A DNA stretch of 5,210 nucleotides from NCBI GenBank assembly GCA_040003205.1, contig JBDUDA010000221.1, forward strand, positions 1 to 5,210, given 5' to 3'. The notes under the pieces were generated by a model. That model ran no database searches and was not told the origin of the DNA. It was given only the letters and a program-made list of their open reading frames with translations. This document shows positions 1-5,210 of this stretch, piece by piece. The number at the start of each line of letters is the position of its first letter. The stretch's first letter is position 1. Both the position numbers and the translations under genes were made by a program. This DNA is from JALYIM01 sp040003205. GTDB lineage: Bacteria; Acidobacteriota; Terriglobia; Terriglobales; Acidobacteriaceae.

Positions 1-59
1 CCCAGCTTTTCAAGGATGCGATAGTGGGAAATACGAGTACCGGTGGGCGAAGGTGGCAT
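1..59 (-). CDS. Serine/threonine protein kinase, N-terminal fragment (runs off the left edge)
   Basis: Only the first 19 codons and two bases of the next are present. The minus-strand reading from the ATG at 59-57 gives MPPSPTGTRISHYRILEKLG. The segment ISHYRILEKLG is the usual opening of bacterial Hanks-type kinases, leading into the glycine-rich ATP-binding loop (typically GxGGMGxVY), which would lie just outside the window. Very short N-terminal leaders of this kind are common in the many STPKs of Acidobacteriota, which often continue into TolB-like, TPR or beta-propeller sensor domains; nothing of that can be seen here. There is no Shine-Dalgarno sequence before the ATG, but a promoter-like pair of hexamers lies immediately upstream, so the gene probably has its own transcription start. 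An in-frame TTG three codons upstream is a less likely start. The family call is fairly safe, but kinase activity and partners cannot be judged. Confidence 0.72.
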   Translation of the reverse strand, partial: MPPSPTGTRISHYRILEKL

Positions 60-67
60 GAGGCGCA

Positions 68-96
68 ATCTTAGTGTGCTTACTCACGCACGTCAA
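68..96 (-). promoter_or_regulatory. Sigma70-like promoter of the kinase gene, possibly giving a leaderless mRNA
   Basis: On the minus strand a -35-like TTGACG (96-91, five of six consensus bases) is separated by exactly 17 bases from a -10-like TAAGAT (73-68, four of six, fitting TANNNT). Only eight bases (67-60) separate the -10 box from the kinase ATG. The predicted start of transcription would therefore fall on, or within one or two bases of, the initiation codon. The absence of a ribosome binding site agrees with leaderless initiation. This is read by eye and not tested. Confidence 0.45.
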
Positions 97-190
97 CAAC
101 TCGACGGCGCACCAGTAACGGGCGGGCGGCGAGATTCAAGCCGTTTTATGGGGGGCTGGCAATGACCGTGCCTACTGTGGTGAATACCAA
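97..190. other. Intergenic stretch after the alditol oxidase gene, no gene seen
   Basis: This is the space between the oxidase stop codon and the kinase promoter. I see no open reading frame with recognisable content. I also see no convincing rho-independent terminator: the only candidate is a four-base stem, GGCA/TGCC, around a seven-base loop (minus strand), without a T-run. Oxidase transcripts may end by a factor-dependent route or read into the kinase gene. Confidence 0.4.
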
Positions 191-1534
191 TCAGTCAAAA
201 ATGTTCTGGTTCAGAAACTGATTTCGGAACTTGCCCTGAGGATCAAACCGTTTGCAGAGTTCGACGAATTGCGGCATCTTCTTGTGCACGCGCTTGAGTT
301 CACTCGGCGAGGTAGTAAATAGCTTCCCCCAGTGCGGACAGGCGTCGAATGGAGCCAGTTCTTTTTCAATGATCGGCAATAACTTGCTGACTGCCGGCCA
401 GTCCGGTTTCCAGGTGAAGTGGATGGTCACACAATCCTGTTCGTAACAGGGGCTCATCCAAAGCTTGTCGGCGGCAATGGTGCGAATTTCGGTGATGAAC
501 AGTGCCGGGCCGACCTGGTCGTGCAGCCGTTCGACAGCCAGGATTGCCTCGACGGCGTGCTTTCGCGGAACAAAATATTCTGTCTGCAGTTCCTTGCCCG
601 CGCTTGGCGTGAAACCCATACGGAAGTGCGGCAGCCGCTCATACCACGGGCCCAAGATGCCCATTTGCTCGGTGCAATTCTCGGCCGATAGTTCTTTGAT
701 CGGGTGGAGATTGCGCGTGGCGAGCTTGGCTCCAAACAACTCCGGGGTTGGGTGAAACTCTTGCCCCGCGTCGACGCGGCTCTTGATCCAAACCTCGTTT
801 ACGCGTTGTTTTTGCCAGTCCGTAAACAGGCTCACGCTGTAGCCAGCCGATTCGATGGCATCGAAATGATCTTTCAACGCTGCGAAGGGCAAGTTCTCGT
901 AAACGTACTGGCGCATCTGGAAGGCCGGCTGAACATCGAGGGTGACTTTTGTGATCACACCGAGGGCTCCCAACCCAACCACGGCCCCGTGGAAAGTTTC
1001 GCCGTCTCGCTCCCGAGACAGATTGACCAGGCTGCCATCCGCAGTGACCATTTCCAGCGCAGAGACTGCGGTCGAGAGATTCCCGTTTTTTTCTCCCGAA
1101 CCGTGGGTTGCCGTACTGCAAGCGCCCGCAATTGAGATGTGGGGCAGAGATGCCAGGTTATGCAGTGCAAAGCCCTTTTCGTCGAGATACGGACAAAGCT
1201 GGCCGTACGTGATGCCGGCGCTGACGGTCACGGTTCGCTTCGCCGGATCAAGCGCAATCACCTTGGCCATCGGTCTCAACGAGATGAACGCGTCTTTGCT
1301 GTCGGCGATGTTGTTGAAGCAGTGGCGGGTCCCGAGGGCTTTTAGTTTGGCGTTCTTCTTGACGTACTCTTGAACTTGTTCGAGAGATGTCGAGGTGAAA
1401 ACCTTGTCGGTGCCGTATTCGAGGTTGCCCGCCCAGTTACGCAGCTTTTCGGTTCCAGCCCAGGCAAGTACGCGCCCGATGTAGGGAGTAGCCAGCGCGG
1501 CGGCGGACAGCTTCATGAAAGTTCGCTTGTTCAT
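191..1534 (-). CDS. Exported alditol oxidase-like FAD flavoenzyme (AldO / D-arabinono-1,4-lactone oxidase family)
   Basis: The 447-residue product belongs to the VAO-type flavoproteins and resembles Streptomyces coelicolor AldO, which oxidises the terminal CH2OH of polyols such as xylitol and sorbitol with O2, giving an aldose and H2O2. It has an N-terminal FAD-binding domain (about 40-175) and a C-terminal ALO-type substrate domain (about 265-445). AldO landmarks, recalled from the S. coelicolor enzyme, are all present: flavin-linked His71 in GTRHCFN, Ser129 in NLASLPHIS, Glu349 and Arg351 in TEIRT, Thr374 in HFTW and Lys404 in HWGK. The shared NWAGN (33-37) is where AldO itself begins, so residues 1-26 are an added export signal: MNKRTFMKL is a KR variant of the twin-arginine motif, followed by a hydrophobic stretch and a possible AWA cleavage site. 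The ATG at 1534 is chosen because AGGAG lies nine bases upstream. A TTG six codons further up would place that ribosome binding site inside the gene. Polyol substrate is likely; a sugar or aldonolactone is possible. Confidence 0.87.
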   Translation of the reverse strand: MNKRTFMKLSAAALATPYIGRVLAWAGTEKLRNWAGNLEYGTDKVFTSTSLEQVQEYVKKNAKLKALGTRHCFNNIADSKDAFISLRPMAKVIALDPAKRTVTVSAGITYGQLCPYLDEKGFALHNLASLPHISIAGACSTATHGSGEKNGNLSTAVSALEMVTADGSLVNLSRERDGETFHGAVVGLGALGVITKVTLDVQPAFQMRQYVYENLPFAALKDHFDAIESAGYSVSLFTDWQKQRVNEVWIKSRVDAGQEFHPTPELFGAKLATRNLHPIKELSAENCTEQMGILGPWYERLPHFRMGFTPSAGKELQTEYFVPRKHAVEAILAVERLHDQVGPALFITEIRTIAADKLWMSPCYEQDCVTIHFTWKPDWPAVSKLLPIIEKELAPFDACPHWGKLFTTSPSELKRVHKKMPQFVELCKRFDPQGKFRNQFLNQNIFD

Positions 1535-1543
1535 AGTTTGACG

Positions 1544-1548
1544 CTCCT
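1544..1548 (-). promoter_or_regulatory. Ribosome binding site that fixes the start of the alditol oxidase gene
   Basis: The minus-strand sequence AGGAG stands nine bases before the ATG at 1534-1532. It overlaps codons 2 and 3 of the alternative TTG-initiated reading (start at 1552), so the longer form is unlikely. Confidence 0.75.
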
Positions 1549-1563
1549 GCAACTTGGTCTACC

Positions 1564-1754
1564 TTACCGTGCGGACATGTCGACGATCTTGCCGGGATTC
1601 ATGCGATTGTTCGGATCCAAGGGCGTCAAGCCGGGCGCCCACAGTTCTTCCCTGTCTTCGAGATTGGCCTTTCATTTGAATCCCTGGCTGTAATGTCCCG
1701 CGGCCAAAGACTGATCGCCTCAACCTGTTTGTCGTCGAGAAATTCGACTCTTGT
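1564..1754 (-). pseudogene. Decayed C-terminal remnant of an FAD-linked oxidase
   Basis: In the frame ending at the TAA at 1566-1564, the minus strand reads ELWAPGLTPLDPNNRMNPGK, then IVDMSAR and stop. The DPNNRMNPGKIVD part (within 1620-1579) is the signature C-terminal end of FAD-linked oxidases of the GlcD/YdiJ/D-lactate dehydrogenase type (FAD_oxidase_C), where this loop returns to the flavin domain. Upstream the frame is broken by an in-frame TGA at 1674-1672, just after LAAGHYSQGFK. A further protein-like stretch, VEFLDDKQVEAISL (about 1748-1707), lies one base out of frame, so at least one stop and one frameshift have accumulated. No start codon or flavin-binding N-terminal domain remains. 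The remnant ends 29 bases before the alditol oxidase ATG, the spacing expected of a former operon neighbour. It is a different subfamily from that oxidase, whose own C-terminus reads FDPQGKFRNQF. A sequencing error cannot explain the missing N-terminal part. Confidence 0.6.
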
Positions 1755-1792
1755 TTAGCAATCACCAGCCCTTAGTAAGAATGAGGCAGTAG

Positions 1793-3901
1793 CTAAGTAT
1801 TGATTTTTATGTCTTGAATTTTGCTTGGCAACCACACCTGCATCTCGTAGTTGTCGCGGTTGGCCCATGTGTAGTAAGGAATCGCGGTGATATTGCGCCG
1901 CTTCGTCTCCACGCCTAAACCGTTCGCCATCGGCACGAGTGTCAAACCCTCCCCGCGAAGGGCGACGATCTGCTCTTCCAAAATCCGATGCGGCACCGAG
2001 GCAAAACTGGTGCTTTCGGGCACGAAAAAGTCCCAGGCCCGGCCGTCGTTGTCGGCCCCTTCGACGCAATAAACCAGCGGTCCCCGCTGCAAAGCAAACC
2101 TGCCGCGATCGGCAGCCACTTCCTCGCGTGCCCTTACTTTCCGAACTTCCATGGGAAACGTAGCCTCAACCACATCTCCCTCGGCCCAACGTCTCTCGAG
2201 AACGGCGTATCCATTCTCTTCATGATATGGAAAAGACTTGCCATTAACGCTCATGTCGAGCTTAGCGGACGCGCCTTCCTCAAAGCTATACAGGCCGCCG
2301 GGTACCGGCGAACCTTTGAGCCATCCTGGTATCCGTATGCGGAGAGAATGATCGATCGGTCTCGCGGGATGGACCGCCAGCTTGAAATTGCCATTCCAGG
2401 GATACTCAGTCGTCAGTTCCAGAGCAATGTCTCCGGCACTGGTTTGAATCGTGGCTTTGCTGCCGATGAAAAGATTAATCCAGATGCTGCGCTCGGAGAC
2501 CGCATAGATATAACCTGCCACCGATGCCGCCAGGCGCGCGATATTCGACGGACAACACGCCGTTCCAAACCATTCGCTGCGCCCGCGATGTCCGCTTACC
2601 GCCGAGGACGAAAACGCTGTACTGGACGCGAGCGGGTTACCGTAGAAGAACCGGTCACCGCTGATGCTCAATCCATCAAGGGCCCCGTTATACAGACTCC
2701 GTTCCAATACGTCGATATATTTGCTTTCACCAGTCAGCAAATTCATCCTCTGGTTCCAGAACACCATCCCAACCGAAGCGCATGTCTCGCAATAAGCATC
2801 CGCGTTCGGAAGGTCATAGTCCTGTGAAAAGCCTTCATTCTGTCCGGAGGACCCAATGCCGCCCGTAAGATACATATTCCGGTAAACCACGTCTTCCCAT
2901 ACCGCTTTCATCGCCGTCATGTATCCAGCGTCATGCGTGGCGGCTGCGACGTCCGCAGCGCCGCAATAGAGATACATGGCTCGAACAGCATGCCCGGTGA
3001 TTTCTCTCTGATTTTTTACCGGAACGGCATCTTGACAGTAGTCTGCACTGCGGCCTTGTGACCACAGGCCCCCTCGGCCGTAGCCTCTTCCCCGTTGATC
3101 CAGATACCATTCAGCAAGCTTAAGATAACGATCATCACGAGTAACGCCATAGAGCTTCATGAGCGCCAGTTCGATTTCCTCGTGTCCGCTTACCCAGTGC
3201 CGGTTCGGAATGCGAAATGTTTGATCAATGTGATTCGCAAAACGGATCGCGACGTTAAGCAAAGTTCGCTTTCCTGTCGTTTGATAGTAGGCGACCGCCG
3301 CCTCGATGAGATGACCCGCGCAATAGTCCTCGTGCTTCTCCATGTCGGTCCAGCGATGGTCCAGACCGGTCAGAGTGAAATATGTGTTGAGATATCCGTC
3401 GGGGAGCTGTGCTGCGGCTATTTTCTTGATCCATTCGTCTACCTTGTTTTCAAGCGCCGCGTCGGGATGTGTCCTCAGCGAATAGGCGATGGCCTCGATG
3501 GCCTTGTAGACGTCACTGTCGTCGTAATAAATTCCTTCGTGTTTTTCGCCCTTTCCGCGCGACACTTTTTCAAAATTGCGGATGCGCGCGGTCTTAACTT
3601 CGGTCTGAACTATGCATGCGGGCAGGGTCGCTCTGGCGACGCGATCTTGTTTGCTAGTCCAAAATTGGTCGGTGAGGGTGACCTGCGAGTAACTGATTGG
3701 AATCATCGAGTTCCCGAGCGCCAGCTTTGACGACGGAGCCCCATCACTCGCTGTCTCGCCACTCGCGGCCCCAGCGCCAGTACCAAGGCCTCGCGAAATC
3801 GCGGGGAAAACCGCCCCGCCAGCTGCGAGCGCTGCTGTCTTCAATAAGAAGCTGCGGCGCGTGGACATATTGCCGTACGGTTTTGAATTTGTAGTCTCCA
3901 T
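1793..3901 (-). CDS. Tat-exported beta-L-arabinofuranosidase, GH127 type (DUF1680)
   Basis: The 702-residue enzyme is predicted to hydrolyse terminal beta-L-arabinofuranosyl residues, with retention, outside the cytoplasm. Residues 13-34 form a twin-arginine signal (STRRSFLLK, then an Ala/Gly-rich hydrophobic segment). An (alpha/alpha)6-barrel catalytic region follows (about 70-485), then beta-sandwich domains to the C-terminus. Family motifs are intact: YCAGHLIEA (193-201), SGHEEIELAL (238-247), ITGHAVRAMYLYCG (301-314) and GGIGSSGQNE (347-356). Compared with Bifidobacterium HypBA1 as I recall it, the Zn ligands are Glu372, Cys374, Cys449 and Cys450 (ETC and CCPSN). Cys449 is the thiol nucleophile and Glu356 matches catalytic Glu322, with the same 16-residue spacing to the Zn-binding glutamate. 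The length is normal for the family once the signal is removed. The start at 3901 follows AGGGGG three bases upstream; ATG codon 12 has no such site. GH146 is a close relative and at least one GH127 enzyme acts on aceric acid in rhamnogalacturonan II, so the substrate is open. Confidence 0.88.
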   Translation of the reverse strand: METTNSKPYGNMSTRRSFLLKTAALAAGGAVFPAISRGLGTGAGAASGETASDGAPSSKLALGNSMIPISYSQVTLTDQFWTSKQDRVARATLPACIVQTEVKTARIRNFEKVSRGKGEKHEGIYYDDSDVYKAIEAIAYSLRTHPDAALENKVDEWIKKIAAAQLPDGYLNTYFTLTGLDHRWTDMEKHEDYCAGHLIEAAVAYYQTTGKRTLLNVAIRFANHIDQTFRIPNRHWVSGHEEIELALMKLYGVTRDDRYLKLAEWYLDQRGRGYGRGGLWSQGRSADYCQDAVPVKNQREITGHAVRAMYLYCGAADVAAATHDAGYMTAMKAVWEDVVYRNMYLTGGIGSSGQNEGFSQDYDLPNADAYCETCASVGMVFWNQRMNLLTGESKYIDVLERSLYNGALDGLSISGDRFFYGNPLASSTAFSSSAVSGHRGRSEWFGTACCPSNIARLAASVAGYIYAVSERSIWINLFIGSKATIQTSAGDIALELTTEYPWNGNFKLAVHPARPIDHSLRIRIPGWLKGSPVPGGLYSFEEGASAKLDMSVNGKSFPYHEENGYAVLERRWAEGDVVEATFPMEVRKVRAREEVAADRGRFALQRGPLVYCVEGADNDGRAWDFFVPESTSFASVPHRILEEQIVALRGEGLTLVPMANGLGVETKRRNITAIPYYTWANRDNYEMQVWLPSKIQDIKINT

Positions 3902-3904
3902 ATG

Positions 3905-3910
3905 CCCCCT
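3905..3910 (-). promoter_or_regulatory. Ribosome binding site of the GH127 gene
   Basis: The minus-strand sequence AGGGGG lies three bases before the ATG at 3901-3899. The spacing is tight and the match imperfect, so translation may be moderate, but the next in-frame ATG (codon 12, just before the twin-arginine motif) has no purine-rich sequence ahead of it. Confidence 0.45.
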
Positions 3911-3934
3911 AAATCAGCAAGCCGAATCACAATC

Positions 3935-3980
3935 GGAGAGCGATGCCATCGTAAAATCTGTGTGCGTGGCCGCCCTCTCC
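3935..3980 (-). repeat. Inverted repeat in the leader of the GH127 gene
   Basis: In the 96-base gap between the two hydrolase genes, GGAGAG (3935-3940, plus strand) is complementary to CTCTCC (3975-3980) across a 34-base loop, and a small CGAT/ATCG hairpin (3941-3951) abuts the first arm. On the mRNA the arm at 3980-3975 is part of AGGAGAGG, a strong Shine-Dalgarno-like sequence with no start codon at a usable distance. It may be a fold in the intercistronic RNA. No T-run follows, so it is not a terminator. Six-base arms can arise by chance. Confidence 0.2.
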
Positions 3981-3997
3981 TTATTAACGTTAGTAGC

Positions 3998-5125
3998 TCA
4001 ACGATCACGCCGACCATTTGCCTTGGAAGTAAGGCTTCGAATCAAATCTACTTCCGCTCGCCGGTACGGACTGCCGTCTTCCCTGAGTACCTCGTGAAAC
4101 CAGATCGGTGGCGGTCGCAGCACGTAGGGATGCTCCCAGGAATCCCAAGGTAGAAAAGTTTGCGTCTTGCCAGCTACGAATCCCCAGTTAATGGCGGCGA
4201 CGTGAAGCTCGCTTGCGATTGGAAGGACTGTGTCAAACGTGCTTCCAGCACCACGAGCCATATATTCTGTGCAGATTATTGGCCGGCCCAGCTTTTGCAG
4301 CGCAACGACCTCGGCGCGGAATTCCTCCGGCCATCCGTAATTATGGAAAGAGATCACATCAGACTCGTCAAGTTGGGTACGCTGTATCACGGTATGCTGA
4401 TCCTGATCGTAATGGATGTCCCACACGCCGCTCGTAAGAGGCTGAATCGGATTGGCTGCACGCGCCCACTCAAAAACCTGGGGCAGCAGAACCTCAGCGT
4501 ATCGTTCTTTGTCCTTCAGTTCTTGATTCCCGTAGGAAGATTCATTCCGGTTACTCGGTTCGTTCCAGACATCCCATGCGAGTACTCGCGGATCACTGCC
4601 GAATTTTCCGATGACGCCTTGCACATAGGCCTTCAATCGTGGGTATTGGTTCGAATCCTTGAGTGCGGCTGCTCCGGGACTTTGAACCCAGCCCGAATTA
4701 TGAACTCCCGGAACAGGCGGATGTTGCATCCCCGTCTTAGGATTGGGATCCCAGCACGAGTCGAACAATACAAACATCGGTCGAATGCCATGTTTAGAGG
4801 CAACGGAAAGAAACTGATCTATGCGCCGCGCGTAGCCTTCGGGATCACTTTGCCAGGGCAGATCATGGAGAAACACGCGCATCGTGTTCATACCAATTGA
4901 TTCTGCCCAGCCTAGCTCTTGATCAATACGCTTTAGATCGAAGGTCTCAGCTTGCCACATCTCCAGTTCGTTGATCGAATTCGAGGGAATAAAATTGCTT
5001 CCGACCAACCATGGCTGCTTGCCATACCAGGTATTCGCTTGCTCCGATGACCATCGCGGACGCGCGTAAGCATGTCCCAACATTAATACGATCAGCAGCA
5101 CCCAATTTGTAATTGTCTGGCGCAT
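3998..5125 (-). CDS. Secreted clan GH-A glycoside hydrolase (GH5-like TIM barrel)
   Basis: The 375-residue product begins with a Sec signal peptide: a short n-region with Arg2, the hydrophobic core VLLIVLML, and an AYA cleavage site after residue 21. It is not a lipoprotein, as there is no lipobox cysteine. The rest is one (beta/alpha)8 barrel with clan GH-A landmarks: MNTMRVF (79-85) with the conserved Arg83, DVWNEP (185-190) with acid/base Glu189, FHNYG (260-264) with the His-x-Tyr pair, ICTEYM (284-289) with nucleophile Glu287, and Trp314 in AAINWGF. It should therefore be a retaining beta-glycosidase. Relatives of this type are often labelled cellulase-family hydrolase or 1,4-beta-xylanase, but I cannot name a subfamily or substrate. 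No carbohydrate-binding module is present. GGAG five bases before the ATG supports the start. The gene lies 96 bases upstream of the GH127 gene on the same strand, so the two may be co-transcribed and act on one polysaccharide. Confidence 0.85.
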   Translation of the reverse strand: MRQTITNWVLLIVLMLGHAYARPRWSSEQANTWYGKQPWLVGSNFIPSNSINELEMWQAETFDLKRIDQELGWAESIGMNTMRVFLHDLPWQSDPEGYARRIDQFLSVASKHGIRPMFVLFDSCWDPNPKTGMQHPPVPGVHNSGWVQSPGAAALKDSNQYPRLKAYVQGVIGKFGSDPRVLAWDVWNEPSNRNESSYGNQELKDKERYAEVLLPQVFEWARAANPIQPLTSGVWDIHYDQDQHTVIQRTQLDESDVISFHNYGWPEEFRAEVVALQKLGRPIICTEYMARGAGSTFDTVLPIASELHVAAINWGFVAGKTQTFLPWDSWEHPYVLRPPPIWFHEVLREDGSPYRRAEVDLIRSLTSKANGRRDR

Positions 5126-5210
5126 TCGGTCTCCAGTCTTCAGGAAGTCTTTGCAAAATTATTTCTGTCCGCTTTTAGTACTTGGTCGGGCGGGCACAAA
5201 TTATTAGCTG
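5126..5210 (-). promoter_or_regulatory. Upstream region of the GH-A hydrolase gene, with ribosome binding site at 5131-5134
   Basis: GGAG stands five bases before the ATG at 5125-5123, within CTGGAGACCGA. Further up are A/T-rich patches, including two copies of AATAATTT (minus strand), and a GC-rich block, but no -35/-10 pair at proper spacing. The promoter is probably here or beyond the right edge. No part of another gene is recognisable. Confidence 0.5.

Noticed and set aside
1535..1552. TTG start giving a six-residue longer alditol oxidase
   Set aside because: The extension overlaps the AGGAG ribosome binding site of the ATG at 1534, and no ribosome binding site lies suitably before the TTG.
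1559..1765. Minus-strand open frame of 68 codons in the gap before the alditol oxidase gene
   Set aside because: It is out of frame with the recognisable NPGKIVD remnant, and its Arg/Gln/Ser-rich translation has no family features. The gap is better explained as an oxidase pseudogene.
1774..1800. Possible terminator after the GH127 gene (CTTAG/CTAAG arms, minus strand)
   Set aside because: The five-base arms are separated by 17 bases with no T-run, so it is too weak to call.
1988..2827. Plus-strand open frame of 279 codons opposite the GH127 gene
   Set aside because: It lies wholly within the coding strand of a gene with intact family motifs. Its translation is rich in Arg, Pro and Ser with no recognisable domain, as expected of an antisense shadow.
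3095..3730. Plus-strand open frame of 211 codons opposite the 5' part of the GH127 gene
   Set aside because: It has the same antisense position as the other shadows, and no recognisable protein features.
4160..4900. Plus-strand open frame of 246 codons opposite the GH-A hydrolase gene
   Set aside because: It is an antisense shadow of a gene whose catalytic motifs are intact. No domain, signal or plausible ribosome binding site was seen.
5126..5210. Promoter for the GH-A hydrolase using TAATTT or TACTAA as the -10 box
   Set aside because: No -35-like hexamer lies at 16-18 bases upstream of either candidate, so no box was assigned.

Overview
The window holds a compact set of genes, all on the minus strand. 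Two encode exported glycoside hydrolases and one an exported alditol-oxidase-type flavoenzyme. The first 20 codons of a serine/threonine protein kinase run off the left edge. That kinase N-terminus, with HYRILEKLG close behind the start, is typical of the large kinase families of Acidobacteriota. Together with twin-arginine-exported carbohydrate enzymes and a base composition of roughly half G+C (judged by eye), it points to a soil acidobacterium or similar polysaccharide degrader. This placement is inference; there is no rRNA or marker gene.

Reading with transcription (right to left): 5126-5210 is the upstream region of the first gene, with a good ribosome binding site but no promoter I can call. 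3998-5125 encodes a secreted clan GH-A (GH5-like) glycosidase with a Sec signal peptide. After a 96-base gap, 1793-3901 encodes a Tat-exported GH127-type (DUF1680) beta-L-arabinofuranosidase with its complete Zn/Cys active site. The next gap, 1535-1792, is not empty: it carries the decayed C-terminal end of an FAD-linked oxidase (LDPNNRMNPGKIVD, then a stop), ending 29 bases before the next gene. 191-1534 encodes an AldO-like alditol oxidase with an added Tat-like signal. 60-190 holds a sigma70-like promoter placed so close to the kinase start (1-59) that the kinase mRNA may be leaderless.

A plausible joint role is release of sugars, perhaps L-arabinofuranose or a related residue, from plant polysaccharide by the two hydrolases outside the cytoplasm. 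A sugar alcohol or related polyol would then be oxidised there by the flavoenzyme, producing H2O2. The families and active-site residues can be read directly. The substrate and the functional link between the genes are inference.

I found no mobile element, CRISPR array, tRNA or rRNA. The locus is mostly ordinary carbohydrate metabolism. The least ordinary parts are the oxidase remnant, the exported form of AldO, and the kinase promoter geometry.
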